The notes beneath the pieces are model-generated. The model searched no databases and had not been told where the DNA came from. It was given only the letters and a program-made list of their open reading frames with translations. Below, piece by piece: positions 10,395 to 21,127 of a DNA stretch of 64,000 nucleotides. A program made the translations under genes and the position numbers. The stretch lies in contig NC_070604.1 in assembly GCF_027172205.1 (NCBI RefSeq), positions 106,971,851 to 107,035,850 of the forward strand, read 5' to 3'. Within the stretch, counting starts at the first letter, position 1. Each line of letters opens with the position of its first letter. The DNA comes from Podarcis raffonei (Eukaryota; Chordata; Lepidosauria; Squamata; Lacertidae).

Positions 10395-11003
10395 GGTAGA
10401 AGTGTAGCAATAAATGACTGACCCAGAAATGATTGCAACCTCAGCTTCAGAAATGTATAGCCTCATCCGCAAGTGAAGACAAGAGTGCATAAAAATTACA
10501 GTGTCATTGTAGATGAAAGCAGAATTTGAAAGGTGCTGATTAGCTGGCTTCTTACTCACCGCTTTGGTGCCCCTTTTCTCTGTTGGAATTTCTTTCTGTG
10601 TATTTTCAAGTGGATGTTGCTTACGGTAAATGAAACTGGGTCTACATTGTTGAGATTCACGAGAAGAGACTTCTTCTTTTTGTCGGTGAACTCCCAGTGA
10701 CCTAATTTTGGGGAAGGGGGAGCGCTTCGCTATCGCCTACATACAGTCACTCTAGTGTGTCAACTTTTGGGGTTAAAATTAGTAAGCAGCCACAATCTTT
10801 AAAATCAGCTTATCGCTGACAATGAGCAGTTGTATTTGCCTCCTTACAAGAGAAAAGGTGCCGTGCTTTGTAGTTTTTTGGAAACAATGCAATGTAAGGA
10901 GAGAATTAGATATTGTGGCGGCATGGCCAATATGTCAAAATGCAGATTGTGTCATATTCTGGTAATGAATTGAGTGTGTCGGGGGGTGACTTTAAAGTCA
11001 GGT
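10395..11003. other. No gene or recognised repeat
   Basis: Unmarked sequence up to the CR1 tail. No supported coding frame. Confidence 0.4.
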
Positions 11004-11097
11004 GTAGAATCATAGAATCATAGAATCATAGAATCATAGAGTTGGAAGAGACCACAAGGGCCATCGAGTCCAACCCCCTGCCAAGCAGGAAACACCA

Positions 11098-14000
11098 TCA
11101 GAGCACTCCTGACATATGGTTGTCAAGCCTCTGCTTAAAGACCTCCAAAGAAGGAGACTCCACCACACTCCTTGGCAGCAAATTCCACTGTCGAACAGCT
11201 CTTACTGTCAGGAAGTTCTTCCTAATGTTTAGGTGGAATCTTCTTTCTTGTAGTTTGGATCCATTGCTCCGTGTCTGCTTCTCTGGAGCAGCAGAAAACA
11301 ACCTTTCTCCCTCCTCTATGTGACATCCTTTTATATATTTGAACATGGCTATCATATCACCCCTTAGCCTCCTCTTCTCCAGGCTAAACATGCCCAGCTC
11401 CCTTAGCCGTTCCTCATAAGGCATTGTTTCCAGGCCTTTGACCATTTTGGTTGCCCTCCTCTGGACACGTTCCAGTTTGTCAGTGTCCTTCTTGAACTGT
11501 GGCGCCCAGAACTGGACACAGTACTCCAGGTGAGGTCTGACCAGAGCAGAACACAGTGGCACTATTACTTCCCTTGATCTAGATGCTATACTCCTATTGA
11601 TGCAGCCCAGAATTGCATTGGCTTTTTTAGCTGCCACGTCACACTGTTGGCTCATGTCAAGTTTGTGGTCAACCAAGACTCCTAGATCCTTTTCACATGT
11701 AGTGCTCTCAAGCCAGGTGTCACCCATCTTGTATTTGTGCCTCTCATTTTTTTTGCCCAAGTGCAATACTTTACATTTCTCCCTGTTAAAATTCATCTTG
11801 TTTGTTTTGGCCCAGTTCTCTAATCTGTCAAGGTCGTTTTGAAGTGTGATCCTGTCCTCTGGGGTGTTAGCCACCCCTCCCAGTTTGGTGTCATCTGCAA
11901 ATTTGATCAGGATGCCCTTGAGTCCATCATCCAAGTCGTTGATAAAGATGTTGAATAAGACCGGGCCCAAGACAGAACCCTGTGGCACCCCACTAGTCAC
12001 TCTTCTCCAGGATGAAGAGGAACCATTGATGAGCACCCTTTGGGTTCGGTCAGTCAGCCAGTTACAAATCCACTGAGTAGTAGCATAGTCAAGACCACAT
12101 TTTACCAACTTCTTTACAAGAATATCATGGGGCACCTTGTCAAATGCCTTGCTGAAATCAAGGTAGGCTACATCCACTGCGTTCCCTTCATCTACCAGGC
12201 TTGTAATTCTGTCAAAAAATGAGATCAGGTTAGTCTGACATGACTTATTTTTCAGAAATCCATGTTGACTATTGGTGATCACAGCATTCCTTTCTAGGTG
12301 CTCACAGACTGTTTGCTTAATGATCTGCTCCAGAATCTTCCCTGGTATTGATGTCAGACTGACTGGGCGGTAATTATTTGGGTCCTCTCTTTTCCCCTTT
12401 TTGAAAATAGGGACAACATTTGCCCTCCTCCAGTCTGCCGGGAATTCGCCTGTTTTCCAGGAATTCTCAAAGATAACTGCCAGTGGTTCTGAAATCACAT
12501 CTGCCAGTTCTTTTAATACTCTTGGATGCAGTTCATCTGGCCCTGGAGACTTGAATACATCTAGACTAGCCAAGTATTCTTGTACTATCTCCTTAGTTAT
12601 TCTGGGCTGCGTTTCCTCTGCTGAATCATTTGCTCCAAATTCTTCAGGTTGGGCATTGTTTTCTTTATCGGAGAAGACTGAGGCAAAGAAGGCATTGAGG
12701 AGTTCAGCCCTTTCTGTGTCCCCTGTTTGCATTTCATCATCTTCTCCTCTGAGTGACCCCACTGTTTCTTTGTTCTTCCTTTTGCTACGAACATACCCAT
12801 AAAAGCCTTTTTTGTTGCTTTTAACCTCTCTAGCAAGCCTGAGTTCATTCTGTGCTTTAGCTTTTCTGACTTTGTGTCTACACGTGCTGGCTATTTGTTT
12901 GAATTCCTCTTTGGTGGTTTCCCCCCTTTTCCATTTTTTGTACACATCCTTTTTTAATCTTAACTCAGTTAAAAGTTCTTTAGATAGCCACCCTGGCTTC
13001 TTTAGGCACCTTCCATGTTTCCGTCTCATTGGTATTGCCTGAAGTTGTGCTTTTACTATCTCCCTCTTAACAAACTCCCAGCCATCATGAACTCCCTTTC
13101 CTTTTAGTATTACTGTCCATGGGATCTCACCCAGCACTTCCCTAAGTTTTATGAAGTCGGCTTTCTTAAAGTCGAGAAATTGAGTCTTAGTATGCTTGGC
13201 TGCTCCTTTCCGCTGTATTGTAAACTTCAGAAGAGCATGATCACTCGTGCCTAATGATCCTTCCACTTCTACCCCACTAACCAGGTCATCAACATTGGTT
13301 AGGACCAGATCTAAAATGGCTGTTCCTCTTGTTGCTTCTCCCACTTTCTGGACAATGAAGTTGTCTGCAAGGCCAGTGAGGAATCTGTTTGACCTTATGC
13401 TCTTGGCTGAGTTTGACATCCAACAAATATCCGGGTAATTGAAGTCCCCCATTACTACTATCTCCCTTCCTTTTGCATGCTTGGCCATCTGTTCCAGGAA
13501 GGCATCATCTATGTCCTCCGTTTGGCTTGGGGATCTATAGTAAACTCCCACAATGAGGTCACTGTTATTCTTCTCTCCCTTAATTTTGACCCAAATGCTC
13601 TCACTTTGGCTTTGAGGTTCTAAATCTTGGACCTCTTCACAGGTATACACATCCCTGACATATAACGCCACTCCTTTTCCTTTCTTGTCTGGTCTGTTTC
13701 TCTGAAATAGATTGTATCCCTCCATTATTACATTCCAATCGTGGGACTTATCCCACCAGGTTTCAGTGATGACTATTATGTCATATTTACAGTTATAGAA
13801 AGGTAGCCGTGTTGGTCTGCCATAGTCAAAACAAAACAAAAAATTTTTTCCCCCTTCCAGTAGCACCTTAAAGACCAACTAAGTTAGTTCTTGGTATGAG
13901 CTTTCGTGTGCATGCACGAAATCTGAAGAAGTGTATCTGAAGAAGTGTGCATGCACACGAAAGCTCATACCAAGAACTAACTTAGTTGGTCTTTAAGGTG

Positions 14001-14279
14001 CTACTGGAAGGGAGAAAAAAAATTTTTTTTTTTTGTTATGTCATATTTAGTTTGCTGTACCAAGAGCTCAAGCTCATCTTGTTTATTTCCCATGCTTTGC
14101 GCATTAGTGTACAGACATTGAAGTCCATTAATCATTCCCCCGTGTCTCTTATTTAAGGATTTTTTCCTCTCACCACTAGGTCTGCGTGCTGTTTGCTCCA
14201 TTCGGTCTATGACATTTGGATGATCATCTTCATCAATTGATAGACTCCTACCTTCAGGAGCACTGTCTCCCTCCCCCAC
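11098..14279 (-). CDS. CR1 ORF2: endonuclease and reverse transcriptase, split by an insertion
   Basis: ORF2 encodes an APE-type endonuclease and a reverse transcriptase that copies element RNA at a nicked genomic target. The N-terminal part (14279 down to about 14050) contains [16 protein letters not shown]. After the foldback insertion the frame continues from 13789 with ITETWWD, then [10 protein letters not shown] and SDHALL of the endonuclease. Next come RT blocks including [42 protein letters not shown] and the catalytic FADDTK. The C-terminal part has [20 protein letters not shown]. The 926-codon frame ending at 11098 shows no internal stop. The motif KYDI occurs on both sides of the insertion because the duplicated target encodes it. 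Without the insertion ORF2 would be about 970 residues, a normal CR1 size. Confidence 0.93.
13790..14035. mobile_element. Foldback retroposon inserted in CR1 ORF2
   Basis: A 246-bp unit flanked by a perfect 14-bp duplication ttatgtcatattta (13776-13789 and 14036-14049). It is an inverted dimer. The left part reads gtagccgtgttggtctgcc, then ccagtagcaccttaaagacc and ttcttggtatgagctttcgt. The right part is the reverse complement of the 3' portion, ending in an A/T-rich run. A short tandem atctgaagaagtgt lies at the hinge. The long duplication indicates target-primed insertion. Confidence 0.92.
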
Positions 14280-14284
14280 ATTAG

Positions 14285-14525
14285 TCAGTTTAAAGCCCTC
14301 CTGATGAGGTTTCTGAGATTTTTTGCAAAAACATTCCTCCCAACCGTTGTGAGGTGCAGCCCATCGCTTGCCAGAAGTCCATCTTCAAGAAACTGCATTC
14401 TGTGATCTAAGAATCCAAACCGTTCCTGTTTACACCATTTGCGAAGCCAGTTGTTCACTTCCACTATTTTTCCCTCTCTCCCTGGGCCACGTCGTTCAAC
14501 TGGGAGGACAGATGAGATGAGATGA
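14285..14525 (-). pseudogene. CR1 ORF1 C-terminal fragment (esterase end)
   Basis: The frame reads SSVLPVERRGPGRE, NNWLRKWC, GFLDHRMQFLEDGLL and DGLHLTTVG, ending RRALN and a stop a few bases before the ORF2 start. This is the end of the CR1 ORF1 esterase-like domain, and DGLHL carries the conserved Asp-x-x-His. The start of ORF1 is missing, so it is a truncated remnant. Codons upstream of 14525 in the same frame do not look like CR1. Confidence 0.85.
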
Positions 14526-14698
14526 CAGATGAGGTGGACTGATTTAAATAAATGATGGCTTAAATAATCAAGAAAGGGGCATATTTTTTCATGTGTATTT
14601 CGTAACAGTGATGGTACAAATCTGACCATTAGACCGTGTTAATTTTCAAATAAATGGAGTACAGTATTTGCACGATATATAGGGATACTTTGTATCAT

Positions 14699-14780
14699 TG
14701 TTGTTGTTTATTCGTTTAGTCGTGTCCGACTCTTCATGACCCCATGGACCAGAGCACGCTAGGCACTCCTGTCTTCCAGG
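14699..14780 (-). mobile_element. BovB LINE 3' tip
   Basis: A short minus-strand copy of the BovB 3' end: a ttgttgttgtttattcgttt tail followed by agtcgtgtccgactcttcat and gaccccatggaccagagcac. It matches the ends of the longer BovB copies at 32820, 39928, 40979 and 49507. Confidence 0.85.
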
Positions 14781-14964
14781 ATGTTGTTGGTTTTTTTTAA
14801 AAAAAACCTGCTAAATTAATTAATAATTTTAGTAAAAGGTTTTTATATACATACATACATTGGGGGGAGGGTCCCTGCAGGTTTGTTATTGTTTTCAAGG
14901 CATTTTCTAATGGATTTTGAGGTTTCGTCTTTTCACAGTGTAACCAAGTTATGCTATATGGGCT

Positions 14965-15195
14965 ATGATGAGTATTTTGAGAAATTGTTAGCAAAAATGT
15001 GTATATTAGTTGAATTGGCATACAAAAATGTGTTTATCAGGAGATATTCACACTAAAGCTCTGATGAATTTTCATGCAGATTTCCCCCCCCCCGCCCCCA
15101 ATTCACAAATTGTGGTGGAAATGTGGAGAACTGAATTTATGTTGGGAGAAATGAGAAAAGGAAAAACAAACCTGACCGATTTTGCCATCCCTATC
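14965..15195. repeat. Unclassified dispersed repeat
   Basis: Segments such as aaaatgtgtatattag, tcacactaaagc and gatgaattttcatg recur, diverged, at about 46190-46600, with weaker resemblance on the opposite strand at about 53000-53200. No terminal structure or coding is visible. Confidence 0.5.
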
Positions 15196-15213
15196 CTCTG
15201 CCCAGTTCTGCGT

Positions 15214-15353
15214 ATACAGACCCTCCAAGTGTCCCTATTTTCCAGGGACATCCCTGATTTAGAAAAGCTGTCCCAGTTTCTGATTTGATCATGGAATGTC
15301 CCATTTTTACTTAGGACATCCCTATTTTCATTGGAGAAATGTTGGAGGGTATG
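15214..15353. mobile_element. Small inverted-end MITE
   Basis: The ends ccctccaagtgtccctatttt and a right end closing aaatgttggagggtat are roughly inverted. Internal tgtcccagtttctgatttga and tgtcccattttt repeat a common theme. The superfamily is not assigned and the target duplication is not clear. Confidence 0.5.
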
Positions 15354-15359
15354 GAAGTA

Positions 15360-16775
15360 TCCATCCCCTGAGCTGTCTGAATGAAATTCCGTATAGAGAA
15401 GGTTTATTAAAATTTCCCATTTTCTGTGGTTTGTTTTTTATGTACACCACGTAGAAATGCAAGTAATTGAGCAGCATACAGATGTCACGAATAAGCAAAA
15501 CAAAAGGGTAAATGATGGCATAAACTGACCTGAAATTGACTTAACAGACTGCATGTACTTAAGGGCTTATTAACAAGAAGCCATAATGCTATTTAGTGAA
15601 CATATTTTTCTGTGGTGCATCTATGGTAGCTACTATGACAAGACATTTCACCAGTAAAAGAGCAGATAGGTCTCTTGTCCATGTTATTGATAAAACTAAC
15701 ACAACTCGCGAGACCGTAGAGTACAAATTCATTTACAGAACTGAGGGAAGATGAAACACTCAAGTGAGAATGGACATCATGTTTTGAAAGTAAAAAATTA
15801 CCAGTCTTCAGTCAGAAATGCCGTTTGGGGGCTGTGCCACAAGACACGAATGCATGATATGACTAGTTTTCTCACCATTTACTATCACCGAGACAAAAGC
15901 TTTCTTTTTAGTGCCTTGGATCAGGGAATTTGTATGTTCCTCTTATCAAATCTTAAGCTTGTAAATTAGCTTTCTTTTATTACATTTATCCCATGCTTTC
16001 CCAAATCGCTCTGAGTCCCAGCTTATCTCCCCTACAAGCAGTTTAGAGGGGCAAAACTGCTTCACTTCAACAGAAGAACTGCATCGTGTCCCTGCATGTC
16101 ACTACCTCGGCATTATTTTGTGTTTTTCCCAGGTGCAATGGAGATCCAAGGCTATTTTTCACTGCTGGAGCAATGGCAACATCTGGGTTTTTTTTTGGGG
16201 GGGGGAATTACAATGGCGGCAGGGGCAAGTCCAGTTGGGTGCATTGAGACTCCTGATACTTCTTCCATATCCTCCTATGTTTTCTCGCCCAGATTCACCG
16301 GCTTCTCTCTTCTGCCACTGTGGCTAGACCTCAGCCTTCTGAGCCTCCTTGCAACCTCCTCGCCACGTCCGCCAGAAGTGGCGCATCCCCTTCCGGGAAG
16401 TGTATTTCCTGGATGTGCTGTGCACACTTCCGGAAGCGTGGTGGAGGCAGAAGCTGCCATGGCGAAGGCGAGACAACAGAAGCAGGACATTTGGGATTTC
16501 AAACAAAAGCCGGGGAGGCTTCTGTAAATCCAGGATGTCCCACTGACAGCAGGACTTCTGGGTGCTATGTGCTTGGCTGCTCCTTAAGTGGCCCAAGAGT
16601 GGCGCTGGCAGAAGTGCAGTGATTGGGTTCTGGACCCCACACTTTGGTTTCTCTATAATGTAAGGTCTTGCATGCCCATGGCATTGCATTGTGCAGAATG
16701 AAGATGGCTGGCCTCACACGTTTCTTCTGTGATGAGATACTGGGCTGCATATGTGTACCTACTTGGGGGGGATGT
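15360..16775. other. Unmarked; GC-rich part at 16140-16560
   Basis: No gene is supported. The GC-rich part contains overlapping frames of up to 143 codons on both strands (16096-16689) without domains. Segments such as ggcttctgtaaatccaggat resemble dispersed DNA-transposon sequence rather than an exon. Confidence 0.35.
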
Positions 16776-16791
16776 GTGAGCCCTACATTTT

Positions 16792-17190
16792 TTATTTTTA
16801 TTAAAGATTTTTTTTATTAAAGATTTTCTCGTATTTCTCGTATCCCCCCCCCCCAGTAACATTTTTACAAATCAGTTTCATTTGTTGAGACATTGGGAAG
16901 AAAAGGGGGAAAGAGGTCGAGGCAGGGGAGATGGGTGGGGTCGGGTGGCGATGTTTCTATTTTACTTACTATATGTAGGGTTTGGTGTCAGCGTTGCTTG
17001 TGCAGGTTCTTTGCTGTTCACTTGTGTTCCTTTGGTGGTGAGAGGTTGGGGTTGGCCTAGAGTGTGGTTATTGATTTGTGGTTGGCTGTGGTGGTCTTTG
17101 TTTTCATGTGTGAGTGGGGTGGGTGGGTGTTTTGGGTCGGGTTAGCCATATTGATTTGTATGCTGTTGGTGGATTTTTGTCATCTTGTTG
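16792..17190 (-). mobile_element. L1 LINE 3' end insertion
   Basis: It is flanked by a 16-bp duplication gtgagcccYacatttt (16776-16791 and 17191-17206, one mismatch). Read on the minus strand it ends in aatgtctcaacaaatgaaac, a G run, gaaaatctttaataaa and an A-rich tail. The same 3' UTR pattern (gtctcacaataaatgtgact ... gaaatctttaataaa) closes the L1 copy at 48195-48300. It holds only C-rich 3' UTR-like sequence and no ORF. Confidence 0.8.
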
Positions 17191-17309
17191 GTGAGCCCCA
17201 CATTTTCACTTTGCAGAGAATTGGGACAATGGAATACATGCCACTGGCACTGCTTATTCTTTATCTGCATTTACCTTCACATTGGATGAGGTCTTTACTA
17301 TGGCTCCTA

Positions 17310-17735
17310 TGTTGGGAAACTGTGTACGTGCAGCTACTCACACAGAGTCAATTAAGGTTTGGCAGCCAGCCAGAAGGCAATCTGAAGGAGTAAGTCTGCC
17401 TGGTGATAACAGCGACATGGAGACCGCTCCCTGATTGGTCAAGCTCTCTCAAGGTAGTGATAATTAATGGCCTACTAACTGTTAGTTCAGAGTTCTGTGT
17501 GTCAGGGTAGGAGTTGTGAGTCGTGTATGAGAGAGCTAGCAAAAGATTTGTGTTGTAAATAGTCCACTGTATATAATAAACACCTAACTACAAGTTCCTG
17601 GTTCCTTCTTCGTCTATCCTGTCTGCAGCCAAGTTGCCAATTGCTTCCATGGATTCTGCGTTAACTCTGCTAGGTCTGGCTAAGGTCCTGCAACTAGTCA
17701 GAAAGTTGCGAAACACCAAATAGGTTTTACCAATA
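17310..17735 (+). repeat. Solo LTR-like insertion in the cytochrome b NUMT
   Basis: A 426-bp unit starting TGTTGGGAAAC lies between two copies of tccta (17305-17309 and 17736-17740), where cytochrome b sequence is cut in the GLYYGSY region. It contains a tatataataaacacc stretch that could serve as polyadenylation signal and ends ttttaccaata rather than a canonical CA. The TG start, 5-bp duplication and lack of coding fit a solo LTR; the family is not assigned. It is younger than the NUMT. Confidence 0.8.
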
Positions 17736-18101
17736 TCCTACACCTAGACCGAAACCTGAAACATTGGAGTCCTTCTGCTTCTCCTAGTAATAGCCGCAGC
17801 TTTTATGGGCTACGTACTACCCTGAGGGCAAATATCATTCTGAGAGGCCACTGTCATCACCAACCTTCTCTCCGCAGTACCTTACTTAGGTTCTACCCTT
17901 GTCAAGTGGGTATGAGGCGGGTTTGCAGTAGATAGTACAACCTTAACTCGATTCTTTACCCGTCACTTTGTACTCCCCTTTATTATTATGGGTACCTCCA
18001 TAGTCCACTTACTCTTCCTCCACGAAACAGGCTCAAACATCCCTGCAGGTCTTAACTCTAATACAGATAAAATTCCATTTCACCCCTACTATTCCTACAA
18101 A

Positions 18102-18453
18102 TAGGGACGCGAGTGGCGCTGTGGGTTAAACCACAGAGCCTAGGACTTGCCGATCAGAAGGTCGGTGGTTCGAATCCCCACGACGGGGTGAGCTCCCATT
18201 GCTCGGTCCCTACTCCTGCCAACCTAGCAGTTCGAAAGCATGTCAAAGTGCAAGTAGATAAATAGGTATCGCTCCGGCGGGAAGGTAAACGGCGTTTCCG
18301 TGTGCTGCTCTGGTTCGCCAGAAGCGGCTTAGTCATGCTGGCCACATGACCTGGAAGCTGTACGCCGGCTCCCTCAGCCAATAAAGCGAGATGAGCACCG
18401 CAACCCCAGAGTCGGCCACGACTGGACCTAATGGTCAGGGGTCCCTTTACCTT
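18102..18453 (+). mobile_element. Sauria SINE in the cytochrome b NUMT
   Basis: Full-length: head gggacgcgagtggcgctgtg, B box GGTTCGAATCC, body gcaagtagataaataggt, then agagtcggccacgact and the end ggtccctttaccttt. It is flanked by tattcctacaaa (18090-18101 and 18454-18465, 12 bp), the codons for Y-S-Y-K of cytochrome b. The gagtcggccacgact motif matches gagtcggacacgact of the BovB 3' end in this window, consistent with BovB-driven mobilisation. Confidence 0.95.
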
Positions 18454-18589
18454 TATTCCTACAAAGACCTTTTAGGTGCTTTAATAATATTGTCATGCCT
18501 CCTCTTTCTAACTCTTTTTTCCCACCAAATCTTCTAGGAGACCCAGAAAACCTCTCCCCTGCAAACACTGAAAGCGGCCTGGGGCATAT

Positions 18590-20215
18590 AGAAAACAAGT
18601 TCTGGGGTTGAAACCTGCTTGGAAGAAAGGGAGAGGACTTGAAAACTGCCATTTATTGCAGTTTAACATTGGCCTTATTAAACAGGGCCTAGCCTTGAAA
18701 AATATTTCACACCCACTAATATATATTTTTTACAGTTTGTCCGTCTCTTTCACTGACATCTTCTGTGGGTGCACTCCTATCTTGCTCTTGTTCACATCAT
18801 TTCAGAAAATATCTACTATTTAGGATTCCACAGGGAGGGTGCTCTTTTATTTCACAACCTCTGATATTTATGCTGAGATCATGCAACACAGTCTTCTTCC
18901 GGAGGGAGCCCTTTCCATTACTGTCAGATTGCCCAGGAGATATGAGTTGCTGGATGACTTGCAACTGCTAGTAACTAAAAGGACTTTAGCAGCAGCAGCA
19001 GCAACAACAACAAAGCAATCATTTGCTTATGACGCTGCATTTAATTGTTTCACCTGCACTTGAATATGCTCTGCTTGTCAAATTGGCATCCTCGTCTAAA
19101 TTGCACGGTGAGAAAGTTGAGTAAACATTTTGTCAGCTGGATTTTCACTCCGCTACTCAGTTGCACGACGGCAGACAAAATGTTTTCAACATTGTTATAA
19201 CACAAAGGAATATAATTAAGCACAGCACATTAACACCGCAATGTGTGCTTTTATTATCCTTTGTTCGGCGTGCCGTTTCACTTTGCCATCTGGCTTGCTG
19301 GAGCTAACTTTCAGTTTAATTAAACTCTTTCAGATCTTACAAGGTGCAGCAATAAGACTAGCAGTGGGTGTGTTTAACAGTCTTATACTGGGCTCTTGGA
19401 GTTGCTGTGGACGTCAGCAACTGCTTGAAAAATTTGCCAAGGATTTTCAGGATTTGTTCAGGCAAAAATGGACTGATTTTATTGATCATTGCAAGAGATG
19501 CAAGTGGCTGCCCAGTGCATGTTACGGATTCTTAGTGTTCTGCTATGTTAATTCTGAGTGGCTTTCTGCCCTGTTATATCAAGGAAGGTCCATTACACAA
19601 AAGTTATAAGCATGATCTCAACCTGACCAACTGTTAAGATACCCGTTATTCTATTTTCTACTTTGTTCAAGCTTGCAGTATAAATGGAATTTTTTTTTAA
19701 AAAAAACAACCTTTAAGAAACGAATTCTTCAAGCATTCCTACACAGGATACAGCCACCAGGAATTTAAATATGTGAGCTGGGTCACTAGCTTTTGACTGG
19801 GCTGAATTCCCATGAGGTTGGTCTGATCCTGCCTGTAACCCAGAAAACATTCTTTTTTAAAAAATAATCCTGGACCATTTCATACTGAACCATGACATAG
19901 CCAGTAGTTTTAATGATTGCTTTTTGTGATTACTCTTAATGGACCCTTTCCATTATTTAGTATAAATCCACCATTTCAGCTTGGTACATGTTGGCTTCTG
20001 TTTTTCTTTAACATTATGGAGCCTGTGTACCCTGCTTTTTTTGTTTTGTTTCCCACTACGTTTTGGAATATGATACCAATAAAATCTGCTTATGTGAAGT
20101 TGGAATCATTTTGAAATCAGTTGTTTTTATTTTTAGCTAGGGCTTTAAAAGGGGGCCGTTTGAACCGTGAGTGAATCTGTCATTTTTGGTTTCTCTTAAT
20201 TTTTCATTTTTCCTA
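18590..20215. other. No gene or recognised repeat
   Basis: A 122-codon frame at 19241-19609 has no recognisable domain. The stretch around 19080-19270 looks unique and could be conserved non-coding DNA, but that cannot be judged from one sequence. Confidence 0.4.
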
Positions 20216-20221
20216 TTTTCA

Positions 20222-20600
20222 TTTTTCAAATCAATTTTATTAAGAGTTTTCAACGTATCCTAAAAACAATAATAAAACTAAAAAATGAAAGAAAACAAGA
20301 AAGAGAAAGAAAACAAGGAAGATAGATAAAATAAAACAACAACAATAATCCTAATAAAATACAAAATTATATAGAAATAAATATATCTCCCTCTATCACC
20401 GTTTTATCTTAATCTTCAATCCACATACAGATATTTTAATCCTTCCAGCCCCCACCTGGAAAAGCTTCCATTTTCCTCAATCTCACACCCTGAGGAAAAC
20501 CACTCTCATCTACATCTGACTCTGGTCTCTCCCTCTTCTATCCAGTCTTAAACTCAGTTTCTACATTAGTTTGTGAATTTCTTAAGTGCTCATGAAAATT
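20222..20600 (-). mobile_element. Possible LINE 3' end (L1-like)
   Basis: Read on the minus strand the segment ends with an A-rich tail containing aaaactcttaataaaattg, similar in style to the L1 tail at 16792-17190. There is no coding part and no clear duplication. Confidence 0.35.
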
Positions 20601-20689
20601 ATCAGCATTCTGGTGTTAATTTTTCCTTAATATATACTTACTGACCTACTTTAGCTTGGGGTTTCTTTTAGTGCATTTGTTAGGAATCA

Positions 20690-20696
<7 letters not shown>

Positions 20697-20727
<31 letters not shown>
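20697..20727. repeat. TA microsatellite, left part
   Basis: A run of alternating TA interrupted by the Sauria SINE at 20728; the run resumes at 21081. Confidence 0.95.
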
Positions 20728-20729
<2 letters not shown>

Positions 20730-21077
20730 ACGCGGGTGGCGCTGTGGGTAAAACCTCAGCGCCTAGGACTTGCCGATCGCATGGTCGGCGGTTCGAATCC
20801 CCGCTGCGGGGTGCGCTCCTGTCGCTCGGTCCCAGCGCCTGCCAACCTAGCAGTTCGAAAGCACCCTCGGGTGCAAGTAGATAAATAGGGACCGCTTACT
20901 AGCGGGAAGGTAAACGGCATTCCGTGTGCTGCGCTGGCTCGCCAGATGCAGCTTGTCACGCTGGCCACGTGACCCGGAAGTGTCTGCGGACAGCGCTGGC
21001 CCCCGGCCTCTTGAGTCAGATGGGCGCACAACCCTAGAGTCTGGCAAGACTGGCCCGTATGGGCAGGGGTACCTTTA

Positions 21078-21080
<3 letters not shown>
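20728..21080 (+). mobile_element. Sauria SINE inserted in a TA microsatellite
   Basis: Head ggacgcgggtggcgctgtgg, B box GGTTCGAATCC, body gcaagtagataaatagggac, 3' end gggcaggggtacctttacct. It shares the subfamily-specific cgcctaggacttgccgatcg and aagactggcccgtatgggca segments with copies at 3979 and 37295. TA repeats lie on both sides, so a target duplication cannot be measured. Confidence 0.95.

Positions 21081-21125
<45 letters not shown>
21081..21125. repeat. TA microsatellite, right part
   Basis: Continuation of the TA run after the SINE. Confidence 0.95.

Positions 21126-21127
<2 letters not shown>

Larger units (their letters stand above)
11006..14525 (-). mobile_element. CR1 LINE, 5'-truncated in ORF1
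   Basis: On the minus strand the element runs from the end of ORF1, through ORF2, to a 3' end of tandem attctatgattctatg repeats (11006-11040), the CR1 hallmark. Nothing similar to CR1 is seen left of 11006 or right of about 14525, so it is truncated inside ORF1. It is interrupted once, by the foldback retroposon at 13790-14035. CR1 elements do not make clear target-site duplications and none is seen. ORF2 being otherwise open suggests a young copy. Confidence 0.95.
17225..18568 (+). pseudogene. NUMT: nuclear copy of mitochondrial cytochrome b (middle part), in three pieces
   Basis: The pieces are about 17225-17309, 17741-18101 and 18466-18568. With the vertebrate mitochondrial code they read in order ICIYLHIG, GLYYGSY, then [83 protein letters not shown] and LTLFS. 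Four TGA codons stand where cytochrome b has Trp, so this came from mitochondrial DNA. The histidines of the HIG, RHFVLPF and LHETGSN segments are retained. Decay: the Arg of HIGRG is TGA, a TAG lies near 17744-17750, and a length change near 18515-18526 shifts GDPEN out of frame. The start is fuzzy. It is interrupted by a solo LTR and a Sauria SINE. Confidence 0.95.

Noticed and set aside
11098-13878. 926-codon frame as a host gene
   Set aside because: Motifs and the 3' repeat identify it as CR1 ORF2.
16096-16689. Overlapping GC-rich frames of up to 143 codons, possible CpG-island exon
   Set aside because: Frames overlap on both strands without domains, and parts resemble dispersed repeat sequence.
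19241-19609. 122-codon frame
   Set aside because: No recognisable domain, no promoter or splice context; length is within chance for AT-moderate DNA.
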